Assembly: GCA_934045905.1 (NCBI GenBank)
Contig: OW203764.1
Coordinates: 23,059,109 to 23,123,108 of the forward strand
Length of the DNA stretch: 64,000 nt
Source: Leuctra nigra
Lineage: Eukaryota > Arthropoda > Insecta > Plecoptera > Leuctridae
Reading direction: 5' to 3'
Shown: piece by piece, positions 49,686-62,760 of the stretch
Layout: each line of letters starts with the position of its first letter
Numbering within the stretch: position 1 is the stretch's first letter
Program-made: the position numbers and the translations under genes
Notes under the pieces: model-generated
Databases searched by the model: none
What the model saw: the letters and a program-made list of their open reading frames with translations, nothing else
Told to the model about the DNA's origin: nothing

Positions 49686-50612
49686 CAGGGACTGGGACCG
49701 GAACCGGTACCGGAACCGAAAAGAACCGATATTTTTATAGGAACCGGAACCGGAACCCTAATTAATTTTAAACATTATTTGGGTTCTGTAACGGTTCCAT
49801 AAGGGTACTATAAATAATTAATTTCATTGAATTTTTACTTCATTTCCTTTCAAATCTGAAATTATTTACTACCATTTACAGTTTTTCAAACAAATGATCA
49901 CCGAGTCAAATTAAGAGTCGACAGGACTCGCAAAAAATTTCGATTCGGATATGAAAAAAATCCAAAAAATGCACGAAAATGCATTAGCTATGGGTTGTAC
50001 GTGACATTTGTGACATTTAATCATTGTGTTGCATGTTGCATATACTGCTGTGAAGTAAGTTATTTTAATTCAAACATTGAAAACCACAAAAAAACATAAA
50101 AAGGCGGCCCCTACTTTTTTCTTTATGGCTTGACCAATTGTCTCCAAATTTTTACAGCATAGAGATAAAGAGTAAATCTGTGCCTCTAGTGATTCAAAAA
50201 AATAATAACAAATGTTATTACTCGTGTTGAGGAGGTGCCAAAATGGGCAATATATGGGTATTTTGGCACCTGTGCCCTGAAATTACTGAACAAAAAATAA
50301 CACTTTTGGCCCACTAGAGGCACAGATTTATTATTTATCTATAATCTGTGAAAATTTGAAGACAATCGGTAGAGCCGTTTAGAAAAAAGTAGGGGCCGCC
50401 TTTTTGTGCTTCATGAAACATGGATTTCATCAAGTATCGTAGACTCTTAATGTTAGACATTCTGAGCATGTAAGTTACCAAGAGGCGATATAAAAAATAA
50501 ATTGTTGTCTGAATGTTATGAACCCGATTGGAACCCTTATAGAACCAAAATGGAACCGAAATTTTTAAAAACTTGGAACCGGAACCGATATTCTTTTGGG
50601 TTCCAATCCCTG
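49686..50612. mobile_element. hAT-like element with a nested foldback
   Basis: The left end CAGGGACTGGGACCGGAACC and the right end, on the minus strand CAGGGATTGGAACCCAAAAG, are imperfect inverted termini rich in GGAACCGG motifs. The flanking octamers ACTTGTAG and GTATATAG match only partly, so the target duplication is unclear. Inside, 50096-50410 is a separate foldback: AAAAAGGCGGCCCCTACTTT is mirrored by AAAGTAGGGGCCGCCTTTTT, with arms over 100 bases long including AATCTGTGCCTCTAGTG. Confidence 0.6.
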
Positions 50613-53154
50613 GTATATAGTAAGGTTTCTGGAATGCAATGTCGACTTTCTTACTCACTAAATTGCGCATGCTCGGAGTTATCCTTTTCCAGTCTTGAAA
50701 AGTGTTCAAAGTACTGCGCGTTGCTCATACACGTGATTCTTGTCAACCAGTACATATTTACCATACGTTTCAAGACGATATTACCAACATATAATAGAGC
50801 ACTTACACAAATTGCTTCCTTAATTAGTATGATCCGGTAAGTTTGTCAATTACTTAACTATTAGCTGTAGTGTGTCGATTAACGCCACTATCAAGGGCCT
50901 CGGCACGCACGTTGAGCAAGGGTTAGTGATTGAGAACAGCGCAAACCTGCGCTTGCTTAAGGAAGTAATTAGCACGTCGTGACTTGCCTTGAGATCTTCA
51001 GTGTATCGCGACTTTGGTTCAAACTTGAAAACAATATCGAGCGCTTCAAGGCAGAATTGTATTCGTCACGTGACATGTGAAGTGTCGGGGCTGAGTTCAA
51101 GCTCTCAATGTGTATAAATAATTCGTAGCTCAGAATCAACTCAAGAATATTTCAACGGATTCATATTTATTGAGAGGGATAAATGAGAGCAGATTTGAAT
51201 AGTAAAATGCGTTTATTCTTCAAATAAGAAGCAGAATAGACTAATATAGACCATACGCGAGAAATTAATCTTATTTGACAATGATTATCACTCCGTTAGC
51301 ACTGTCTAACCACGAAACCACCAAAGTTATCTGATTAGCGTATCTCCTGAATCCTATCAGTTGTATCTCTAAACTTGGAGATCTGTGCTGGGCATCCTAT
51401 GCTGACGCCGTATAGATATTATCGCGATCTAAACATCAAAGGATCGGCATATCTCATTTAATACGTTGGTGAACAGAGCTTAACCGTCTCCGCATGCATT
51501 ATGTTATCAATTTGTAATGCCGTAATGTGCGTGGAAGTAAGTGACTTCTGAGAGAATTGTTTAATATAGGCCCCACTTCCGCCCCCCTTAGATTAACTTT
51601 GCCCAGCTCACTTTAATTTCATTTATATTTGCTGAACCTAAACCTTAGGGTTTGAATATCCTGGCTGTAAATTAATTAAAAGTTAACAAATAAGTATTCG
51701 GGAAACGACAAACGCAGGTACTACAAAATTGATATTAGATTATTTAATGAAGACATTTCCGTACACATTTTCGCCTGAATATAATTAGACAAAGATGTTT
51801 CAGGGTTTATACAGTCAGTGTATACTTAATGCGTATATTTTGAAATTCCTTTCTTATGTGAATAAAATAAAAGCTCTCTTCCCTTATTTCTCTGTTTTTT
51901 TATTATCTTAGTAGAATCATTTTCATTTTAGAAGTAGTCAGGGAGGATTTGGAGGCAAGAGCTTTTCTCCGAAGCTTGCGTAGAATCGCTTCACAATTTG
52001 TATTTTCGGTAGTCGCAGAGGAGGGATTGTGGTCCATTATCCCTAGGAACCATCTCAGCGTTTGCAGTGACAAATAAAGAAAAGCGTGAAAACTCCACTG
52101 CTCTGCATGAAAGAGGTTCTTACCTCTGGGAAATCTAAAATGGGTATACTGGGTATCGCATCGATATCAGAGCATTCTGAGACCATGATCGAGTGACATG
52201 GTAATTTAAAACTGAGAGTTCTCTTTTTTAAACCAATTCGTTCCAGAATTATATTCCGATTTGTTCCTATCGTGTACAATAATGTAATTTGAATTAAATA
52301 TGTTTGTTATGTAGTGAACTGCAAATTTAAAAGATTATTATAAGAATCATTATTTCTTATTATAACTTATCCCAATTTTCTTTCCACTCAAAATTATATA
52401 CTTTAATATATAAATATTAATTTTATTTATATTGAATCTCTCTTTTAGAGTTATAAATGCACACAAAATATGAATAGCAAGGAATGGATGATCGAGTAAA
52501 AAAGTTGAGTAGTACTTTCTGGAGTACTTGCTTGCTTGGGATGCTTGAGTAGTAGCCTGCATTTTCCCCCTTTGCTATATGGACGGCCATAAAAAGGGGT
52601 AAAAAATAAAAATCAACATCACAGAGTGATTACCGACTCCTTTTTCTTTATACTTCCAGATATATTACACCATCCAATAAAACTACGGCGTTGTCGGAGT
52701 CGTTGTTTCATTCTTCTGGTCCAAAGAGTATTTCCATCCCCTCCCCCCCCCCCCCCCCCCCCCTCGGACGTCACGAAACGACATCGTCCCCATCCGAACC
52801 TCATCAGCGTAGGCGTCGCTTTCTCCTGATCTAGGTCTCGCCAGTTGTTAGCTTTTATATTCATCGTCGTTCCCTCAAGACGGCGGTCGACGCCGCATGC
52901 TCAATCTTCACTTAAATCTTGTCTCTCTCTTTTCTTCGCTTTCTCGCAACTATACTCTATCTCACTCATCACGCCACCTCCGTCAAGTATGTACTACTAG
53001 ATTATGAATAGTTTGGGTAAGGCTGTCTAAATGAATTGAGTATGAAGTGATGGTATTTACTCATGGTATGTACCACTACTCTATATAAAAGTACGAGTAC
53101 AATATTTGTGGTCGGTTTTTGTCAATAATTCATTACTTTATAGATTACTTAGGC

Positions 53155-53203
53155 TGCGTTTCACCAAGATTCTAAACCCGGTTTAGAATCTTGGTGAAAC
53201 GCA
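53155..53203. repeat. perfect 24-bp-arm palindrome
   Basis: TGCGTTTCACCAAGATTCTA (plus AACC) is mirrored exactly by its complement after a single-base centre (AACC C GGTT). No mismatches occur in 24 paired bases, so the structure is recent or maintained. Confidence 0.9.
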
Positions 53204-53436
53204 TCCTCATTAAGTTATCAAGTTAGCTAGGTAGTTTTGAAGCGTAAATGAGTTCAAAGTCTGAATCAGCATGTAGTTACTGAAGTATTTATTTAATTTT
53301 AATACAATTTTTTAGAATTGTCTTATTTGTTATTATTAAAACATCATAGTAATATTTAAAATAGTAATTAATATGTAGCAATTTTCTAATTTCTCATATT
53401 AATAAAGTTTCTTTTGTAAATATTCAATTTCTTATA

Positions 53437-53469
53437 GTGGTGGTGGTGGTGGTGGTGGTGGTGGTGGTG
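53437..53469 (+). repeat. (TGG)n microsatellite
   Basis: About ten GTG/TGG units, directly followed by the hairpin at 53475-53519. Confidence 0.9.
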
Positions 53470-54555
53470 CCGTGCCGTAACGCAGCCCGCAACACAGTTA
53501 TGTATTCCGGGTTGCGTTCTGGGGCAATGACGGCACCTGCACCGCACACAAGTCCAGCTACCATATACAAATCTTTGAGATATCCTTTTCTCAAACTTTT
53601 TGTGAATATTGAAACGGAATTAATTTCGTGCCATTTTTCAACAAACCGCAAACTTTCACAAAAAAAGTTTATTGCCTTCTTTTCCGCATTTCTTGTCGCT
53701 TTTAGAACAACATGGAGGCCGTAGATATAAGACATAGATTGATCTACTTTCAAAACCAAGGAAACTGAAGAAATGAAGAAAGAAAGATACTCAAAAATCT
53801 CGTCTAAGAGACTTCATAATGCTCATAGAAAACTTTACAATGTACAAGATGAAAGCTTCCGACTTTCCGTCATAATTTCTTCTTACATAATTCCTATAAT
53901 GTTTTGTATATTTGCATTCAAGAATGACTTCAGGACTATGTTTCACCATGAATCATCATACTGACTACCATCATGACTCTCTGGCATCATCATTAATTAT
54001 CATCATCATGCAGCAAGACCCACGGAAACCAAACGACCGAGGAAATTAAGTATCCAAGTCTCATTACTTGTCAAGATGTTGACGCGGCATAATACACGTC
54101 AGTTACAGACGCTCACCAACACCAGTGACAAAATGTTCTTGAAAATGCAATTTTGCTCTGAAATATATGACGCCTTCAAGTGGGTTAAGTCTTTTGCATA
54201 TCGTAGAATACAAACAATTGTAAACTCAATGTTCTGAAACTTGTAGAAGAACTTCGTGAATTATGTAAAGAACGTCGATAAACAGAAATAACACTGGGAA
54301 CTAGTTCACATCACCTGCGAGCTAGGGCATGTTCTGACATTTTAACATTGGTCGAAGTTCGTCATATCCTATTGCATTATACATTTACGCGAAGGGTGCT
54401 CGAGTCTACTTTTTACATTTTTGGCACGTGGCTCTGTCATCTGTCGAGTTATTGACATTTAGTTAAATTGATATAGTTGCCAAATATTGTATGGATAAAG
54501 GTAACACTACTCTTAAAAAGGTACCAGGGTTTCGTCATAGGAATAATAATGGAAT

Positions 54556-54862
54556 GATACCATACCACATACCATTAGCATGACACCATTGACACATACT
54601 ATTAGCTTGGAACCATACCACATACCATTAGCATGACACCATTGACACATACCATTAGCATGGAACCATACCACATACCATTAGCATGAAACCATATCAT
54701 ATACCATTAGCATGACACCATTGACACATACAATTAGCATGAAACCATATCACATACCATTAGCATAGAACCATATCATATACCATTAGCATGACACCAT
54801 TGACACATACCATTCGCATGGAACCATACCACATACCATTAGTATTACATCATTGATACATG
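54556..54862 (+). repeat. ATACCATTAGCATG minisatellite
   Basis: Two alternating roughly 26-base units, one AACCATACCACATACCATTA-type and one ACACCATTGACACATACCAT-type, make a higher-order repeat of about 53 bases, with around a dozen units in total. The edges decay (ATTAGTATTACATCATTGATAC). Confidence 0.85.
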
Positions 54863-55841
54863 CGGTATGATCCCCATAACCCTGGATCCACTTTAATCCT
54901 GCATTATTATTGTTTGAAATCAAAACTTAAGATCACGAAGCACAGTAACAACTAAGTGGAACCAATAATTTTAAAAAATAAATGAATAATGTCAGATGAG
55001 AAAACAACATTATACTTCCAAGAATTTCAGTTAAGGCATTCATTTTTTTTTTAAGTTTAACTCAAGATAATTATTTGTGAGTCTTGATTTTTTTGATTTT
55101 TAATTAAAATGTAGCTGTTTCCCGATATTACATATTACGAGTTTTCCACATCTCATCTTTCAATATATTAATTCGAAAGCAATCAAATACTACAATTATT
55201 TTCGTTTTCGCCTATACTTAGGACTTACCAACCTACATTTTAAATCCATCCAAAAACACACGTGTCTCTCACGAACAAGATATCGAATATACCAATCTAT
55301 AATATATCATATTCACTTGTATACACTTTCATTGAACCAAACGCAAACATTCGTTTGAATCTCGTTTTTCTGGTTGATTTAACCGTCATTAGTAAACAGC
55401 GTGTGTTGTCAGTTGCATGTGCTCTGTTCTCACAAGGTTTAGAGTGTCACGAGAGAGACAGGTATTCAGTCGCTGCTGCCACGAGAAATAACACAGGCAA
55501 ACTCAATGGAGATATGATTGGAAATGTATTCGAGACATGTTGGGTTGAGAACTAGACAATTTAGATGGCGTTGAAACTCAACATACTTAAAACACTCTTG
55601 ACAAATCCTTATGTACTTTATCGAATTATTAATTCCCAAACAGATAAGTTTCTAAATTTATTTTACAGTTCTGTAGAAAATATTAGATCCCCTTTTAATA
55701 AATCGTATATATTCCACCCCCAGATTGATTGATTTACTTTTGTTAATGCTTTTAATTCATTTTTGTATAACTATTGTATTTTCTCTATTATTTGGTCGAG
55801 TTTTCATAACAATTTTAATTTTTTGTCTTCGTTATATTATT

Positions 55842-56710
55842 GAGCGAGCGAAGCGAGCGTCTCCTTTTGACTCTTTTGGCACGGACCTCTGTTTTTTTTT
55901 TTTTGTTTTTTTTTCTGTTACTGACGATATACAAGTCACAGTTTTTCTTCGATCAAGCTGAAAATTTGCACACATGTACTGACCATTTCCGGGCGTTGCA
56001 GACCCTATTTTTTTTTAAATCCCCTGATTGGTTCAAATTTAAAAAAAATTATCTTTTGATTGGTTGGTTTGATCAATTTGAAATTTAGCAAAGTCATTGC
56101 AACCAACATTGTACCCAATCATAATAAATTTCAGCCAAATCCTCCCATTGGTTCAAATTTGAAACCATTTTTCCTGTGATTTTTGAAATTTAAACTAGAA
56201 CCGATTGACCGACCAACTAAAAACTTTGCATGGTCATTGGTACCATCATTTAAGGTATATTTGCCAATTTTCAGTCAAATCTGTCGTTATTTTCAAAAGT
56301 TTTTTTAATTTTAGGGACATTTTGCGTGTTGGCTGTCAAATTCACGGCGACTTCGAATCTTCAGTTCAAGGCAAGGTAGTTAGAGCAGAAGTTTCAAACG
56401 AAATGAAACTAATAATGACCGTTCAACATATTGATCAAATATTGTGTACACACTAATATCATATGATTTGAGTGGTCCCAGGAATATTTTTTTTAAAGAG
56501 ATCCTGTGATTTTTGAATATTAACAAGGAACAGTTCAATCATAAAGGTTGATACCAACATTTTAGGAATATTTAGAGATTTTTATTCAAGTCTGACGAAA
56601 TTCAAAAATTATTGGCTTTTAATTATATTTTCGATAGACAGAATTTCGGTTCGAGGTGTTCTGCGTATCCGTGCTCGCTCATCAACGCGTTACTCAGAGC
56701 GTTTTCCTAG
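55842..56710 (+). mobile_element. Helitron-like repeat, copy C (longest)
   Basis: Starts GAGCGAGCGAAGCGAGCGTC with CTCTTTTGGCACGGACCTCT, followed by AGCTGAAAATTTGCACACATG and several ATTGGTT blocks. It ends with GCTCGCTCATCAACGCGTTA, CTCAGAGCGTTTTCCTAG and then T. A second partial internal copy (from about 56490) suggests a tandem or nested insertion. AACGC/GCGTT forms the terminal stem. No Rep/helicase frame, so non-autonomous. Confidence 0.6.
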
Positions 56711-58942
56711 TATCCAGTTATGGAGTCCAGTATTCTGTTGGAAACTGTAATAATAATGAAAATGAGGACAGTGTTCTCCTGTGATACTTTATTTTTCTTC
56801 TGTTTGTTAAAACTGTTGACGCTATTTTGTTTATACTTTTTAGTATTACTCTAATTATTACGGAATTTTATGTTATACTCTAATTATCAGAACAATCACA
56901 AGTTAATGTGTTATCCATTCGTTCTACTAGATGATGTCTAACAAATTGTAAGTGACCAATAATTTGAATGTCTTGAAAATTTCCGGTGATGATAAATTAA
57001 GAAAGATATATTATATTCTAAGTATATTTTAAATATATTTTAAAAGTCAATAACTCTTAAAAAATGTGTCCTTATATGGTTTAAATAACCCGGAAAATGT
57101 TAAACTCAATCAAAATTTTATTTCTTTTAAATGAAAAAATTAAGGAGATTACTGCACTGTTGATGATTGTGTGCCAAATTTAATTACGATCACAGAAATA
57201 TTACACACATAATCCCAATAGGAAATAAAAAAACGGACATTCGTGAAAATATGTTGAATGGAGACTTACCCAGCTGATTAATAAAATGGCAATCCACTGG
57301 AATTGAAGATCTATTGCTATTTGAATACATGGTGAAAATGAATTATAACAACGTTCGAATTAGATCAGTCAGATTCACAGAGAATGTGCTCCTCACGCTT
57401 TCGGGAAAATATTATTCACTCTCAAACAGAAGCAATGTGAAAATAGAACAAATAACACTAGGAATTATAATTCAGAAATGCAGCTTTAAGTCGTATTAAG
57501 CGATTAATTACCAACACTAATTACGTCAGTGGAGAACGTTAAGTTAATTCATTAAAACGTTTTCTCAATTATGCAGCCACGTGCATACCTACCTAAAAGT
57601 AAAATACAATTTAGTTCCTGTTTACGTTCCTGAGAAGGGTAAGAAGATTGATGAACTAAAACCCAACGAATTTCTTCCGTCTCAAATGATTTTATCATTT
57701 TAGTTGATTACATACTTAATTCAGAGAAAGCGCAACAAGAATACGAAGGATTATTATTTAGTTTCAATGGGAACAAAAAGTGGCTGCAAAAATCCTAGTG
57801 ATTTTACGAGCATTATGATAATATAAAACACAAAACAGAGTGAAAAAATCCTCCCCCGCTTTGAAATCCAGTAAATTTTATCCACGCCAACTGCTGTTTT
57901 AGCTAATTAAGTACCCGGTTACCCTGGGGCTCTCAACGACCCATTGTTGTACATCATCCAACTAACTATTTTACACCGAGCTGTGTTATTTGCCAGAGAA
58001 ATTTCAATTGAACACAATTATAGTGTTACAATAAAGAAGAGGTTTAATATCGGAATGGTGAGCTAGTTTATTATTTATAATTCACCTGTGGAAGTTTCGT
58101 TCATTTAATTTGCCAGATAACGCATGTTGAAAAAGTAAGCGATTAGGTGCGTGCTGGGAACAAAGTTTTCGTTGTTTGAAACGAAGTAATGATGTGGTTT
58201 TTCGAAACTTTTTCCAACTACTTAAATAGATTTTTCCAAATCGTATTAAAAAGGTAAAAATTCACCAACGCATGGATGATAAAAGACTAGAGATTTCACA
58301 ATAGTTATTAGTCTTACTATTTGCAAGAAATGAAAAATAACAGGGACATTTAATATTGAAAGAGATAAAAATATAATGATCGTTTTAATATTTGCATCTC
58401 CTTCAAGATTTTAAATTGAGGCTAGGTACCAGCAATGATGGAAATGAAATATCAATAAACTTGTAAATTATTGAACAAATTGATAACTTTTTACTTATTC
58501 AGTGTAGTTTTAATCATGTGCTAAGAAATCATAATATGTTTGTTAATTAACACACATCAAATCACGGAATATGATAATTAAAATACAATGCGCAATATCA
58601 TTTTTGTTTCTTAGATCAGCTTACAGCCACGCATGCTTTAAGGTGGACCTGCCGCACGATTTCTTAAAAACAGAAGCAAATCAGACTCAGTTTTCCTTCC
58701 ACAAACAATGAAATTATATATTCATGTTAAACTAGATCTTATGCAGCAAAACTTAATTGTATTCTTACTACACATTGCATGTTTCGAAACTTAAACCAAA
58801 GAACCAACATAAGATGTCACAGGGGATGTGAATGAAAACCATAACCTCCAAGATAAGAGCTAATAATGTCCTGGAAGTGAAACAATAGCAACGTGATCAT
58901 AGCCACGTGACTCCGCCACGACATAGACAGGTTCCGCGCGTT

Positions 58943-58956
58943 GTTACCATGGCAAC
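58943..58956. promoter_or_regulatory. perfect RFX X-box motif
   Basis: GTTACCATGGCAAC is a full, nearly palindromic match to the RFX consensus (GTNRCC, spacer, RGYAAC). It lies in a GC-richer island of an otherwise AT-rich region, with a CACGTG E-box about 40 bases upstream. No gene start is recognised beside it, so function is unproven. Confidence 0.4.
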
Positions 58957-59609
58957 GGCAAGATCCTATCAGCTGTTCGACGGTGACCTCCACTCCTGAG
59001 CTACATGATCAATGTTTCGCGCGGCTCTCGGTCTGGTCGCGTACCGTGCGTCGTTAATGTTGTGAGACCGGGGCTGTGAATCATGTCGGAACAACTGACA
59101 CACTTGCGTGAACAGCGAGATCAAATCCATCTCACGTGACAAGGCGTGAAGTTGGGTAGACAACGTTATTGGCGGCTGTCCAAATACAATGGTTGACCAT
59201 TAAGATCCAGAGTACTTAGCAGAACAATTGATACAATATCGTAGATTGAGGAATATGATTGTTTTAATCAATCCAAAGAGACGTAGGCAATGGAACGAGA
59301 ATGGGAAGACAGTATTTTGAGAGAGCAGCATACGGGAAATCAGTTGGTAAGAGAATTGTGGGAAGACCGATGAGAAGGTGGAAGCTTTTAGCTAACATCA
59401 AGAAATGATTTACGAATGAAAACACAGAAACAGGACAACTTAGTGAAAACTGTAGATGGACATAACGGGGAATAGGTGAATGTTGAGATTATATTTTGTT
59501 TATATACAGAATAGCCTCAAAGAGCAATGTGAAATTTTATTATATTTTTTAATTCATATATTTCCCATAATAATTTATTAGTTTTCGACATTTCACTCCT
59601 CTGCAAAAC

Positions 59610-59712
59610 AAGCTGTACGTCACACGCCGTGTTCCCTGTGTTACGGGATGCATAGAACTGGCTCTGGCTAACATTATCTATTCGGCCCGAATAGGCGTGT
59701 GACGTCAAATTG
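59610..59712. repeat. inverted-repeat segment
   Basis: The ends GTACGTCACACGCC and GGCGTGTGACGTCA are inverted copies, and CTATTCGGCCCGAATAG inside is a hairpin with 8-base arms. Probably a small foldback element. Confidence 0.45.
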
Positions 59713-60357
59713 TGTTTCATGGACAGCTACCATCTACCAAGCTTTGTAAATTCGTTCCTTGAAAACTATCCATCACACAACAAAAATAATACCACATCTG
59801 TCTTCAACAACATCTCAACTTTCATAAACTAAAATCTAAACTTCACTTTACTTCCCTATTAGTTAATGTGATTTGTAAATAAAAACAACACATAGTTAAA
59901 TAAGTTCACCCGTAAATTGTAATTTTATTAAAAGCTCAAGTCTTGATCGAGAGTCATTGGTTCGTGTAATTCAGGTTTCAAGATAATTAGAATAAAATGA
60001 GAATTCAATCAATCTCAAAAGACTGACAAGAACTTTTATGTTGATAATGAGCTTTAGTCTTTATCTTACTGTCCTGTTAAATATGTTAACTATAATACCG
60101 CTTCTCCTGCTATTTTGTTAACTCTGTTGATGTGTTGATCTCCATTAGGTAAATAATCAATGTGAACGAAACTCAGGATCAGGGATAATCGAGTTTAAAG
60201 AACTCTGCTGCAAACGGCATTAAAATGGCACAGCCTTCCCGGAATGTCAGTTGCTATTGCATAACACGCATTCATATTCCACAGCCCGCCTGGGTAATAT
60301 TGTTTCAAAAGTTGACAAGGAACTCTATTCTCTAACTTTAAAATTCACGATTGTTCT

Positions 60358-60445
60358 ACAATCCGATTCCATGAAATGATAATCCATATTGCCGTGAATC
60401 GGATTCCTGAAGAATCGGGAATTTTAATGCTATAGAATAGGACAT
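60358..60445 (-). mobile_element. foldback MITE, second copy
   Basis: On the minus strand it reads TTCAGGAATCCGATTCACGG, then CAATATGGATTATCATTTCA and TGGAATCGGATTG, matching the order and core of 29114-29222. The arms AATCCGATTC/GAATCGGATT are inverted. It is diverged from the first copy. Confidence 0.5.
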
Positions 60446-62730
60446 CGATTGATAATGAACGGCGCTTATTGGTCGTTAATCCGTTTTTCCGGCGTAATAT
60501 TTTTTTAAAACCCCACACTGCATCTCTAGAGGTCAATTCTTAACTTACACGTTTTGAAACCGTTTGCGTTTTTATTGTTTTAAAAGTAAAATAGTTGACA
60601 ACTAGGTCTTAGCCTTAAACGTCTTAGAATTGTATACAATCCAAACGGAAACCGTTGTAAATCTGTATTGCACTTCATGGCCTTTACTAAAAGTGAAACA
60701 AGAAATGAAACAAATTAAACTAAATAGATTAAAAAAAAATGTGATGAAGGTATAAGACTACTCGCGTTTTATAACAGAATATCTATTGACTGTATTGCTA
60801 CGGGCCATTTTATATGTAATAAAACATTTAAATCCATATGTGGTTGTTCTGGTCGCGATCACCGACCCAAGAGATATTACTGGGCGTTTAGTTCCAAGGT
60901 CGCACTCCGATTGCGCGCCAAGTTTGATTCATGAAACATTCACGTGTGAAAGTATCCAGTGACGTCACGAAATCACGCGCCCAGGGGTGAAATACGGAAT
61001 GCACCCATTATGTATTTAGATACAATCATGCCAGAGTTTCATTTTGATCATTTCGCGATACAAATTTAATGCGAACAGAAATATAACCGCAATTGAAAAC
61101 AAAACGAACTCAATATATTTTCCAGTGCCAGAGAATTAACTTCCGCCTACGTATACCGTGCTAGTCCTCTGCACCTTCGTTTATGGGAATCCAAGTAAAC
61201 GAAAACTATAAATAAACATGCAATCCGTATTTGAATATAATTAAACTGAGCGTCGGTGTAATATCTAAAAGGCTGTGAATTAAATTTCCATTAGTTTCAT
61301 AGAGTTTAAGCTCTGATTCTTGATAATTAAACTCCAGGGATTATAATTATTGTGTAGCTACTGCTCCCTTATGACTAATGTAAAATCGGACTATTGGATC
61401 TATGTACCAAGGTCGTCCTTGCACACAATTCCAGTAGCGGTTTGCTGGAGTCACACGATGTGTCTCCAACTCGCGACTAAAACATTCCGTGTTGAACATT
61501 ACGTGTTAAAACGAGAGTACCCAAAGCACACATCGTCCTCATCATGTTGTTGAAACCGGGCTCGGTTAAGCCGCAGAAGTAGACGAGTGTAGAAGCATGT
61601 CGTGTTTAACATATGTCCACCAGTCGTTCCTAGGATGACAATGCCATTAGTGATGAACAAAAATGGCGTGTAATTCGTAATATTCACGGGGAAAAAACAG
61701 ATGAAACGGCTCTATTCGGGGATACCACCAACAGTTATCATCGACCGCAAAGAGAAGCAAGTTCATGCAACGCCTCTCAGACCCTCAGTCAGCTGGTGGA
61801 CGAAACCACATTGAGGTTATTACATTAACAGTGTTGAATTATTACTCAAATACATACACAAACATACTCATTTGATATGTTACTAAATGAGTTCTATCGA
61901 AGCAAATCCGGTTCCAGTTTACACAATTCGGCGAAATCAGCAAGCTCAGTTTTATGGTTGCGTGAGTTTTCAAAACGTTTTCCGGAACGAAGGATTTTTG
62001 CATGGCATAATGTAAAAAGTCGTAACGCATAACTCACGAAAACTAAAGCCCCTTTAGTATTAGGTATCTTACTATGGAGAAAATTGAGTTTTTACGAAGG
62101 TTTGTGTTATATGTACAATATTAGGCCGAACCGAGGCTTGAGCCCCTGAACTAACTGGCCGGACTGATGATATTCTAAGATTTCCGAGGCGAATGGAATG
62201 TTTTTTTTATGTATCACTCAATTGGAAGTTTTTATTTTAAACCGGGTTGACTTCTACGCCTCATATATAATTTTTGACTTAACCTCACAAGGGGTGTTAC
62301 GATGTAACTGCACAATATTGATCATCTAACCAATCGTATACTAAAATATACATAATATGGCTGTAAAATTCATAATATTTGTCAAAAAGTTATAAATCAC
62401 GAATGAGCACGATGAATATGGTGTATCAACATTTACTAAAAACACAAAACAGCAATTGTTCTAGTTCCCATGCCTGGTTATAGATCTACTAATCAGGTCA
62501 CTCTAAGTTCAACCCTCACATGACATTTCGTCATCCATCTATGCATGCAGAACATAATTATCCAACAATCATCCACTTCATCCAAGAAGGTGTCATCTTC
62601 TCAACCTCAATCGCATTACTTCGTTGAAACAAAACGTCAAACTACGAAGTATAATGAGTCGCATAGAATTAGGTCGCCGTGTCACAAGGCTAGCAACTAA
62701 TATCAACTGATGAGATCTCCCTGGAGAGAC

Positions 62731-62760
62731 GAGGAGGAGGAGGAGGAGGAGGAGGAGGAG
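62731..62760 (+). repeat. (GAG)10 microsatellite
   Basis: Ten perfect GAG units (30 bases). Not in a recognised coding frame. Confidence 0.9.

Larger units (their letters stand above)
50613..55841. other. probable SK 5' intron, middle part
   Basis: Holds a 21-base C run (52743-52763), a perfect palindrome (53155-53203), a (TGG)n tract with a hairpin (53437-53519), and a 300-bp satellite (54556-54862). A minus-strand frame of 111 codons at 53424-53759 partly reads the TGG repeat as poly-Thr and matches nothing I recognise. Confidence 0.4.

Noticed and set aside
53424..53759. Minus-strand 111-codon frame with a poly-Thr end
   Set aside because: The end is a translated (TGG)n tract and the hairpin repeat; the rest matches nothing recognised.
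57262..57300. Possible SK upstream exon ending at a GTAAGT donor (minus strand)
   Set aside because: The sequence before the donor does not encode S1 or any SK-like segment.
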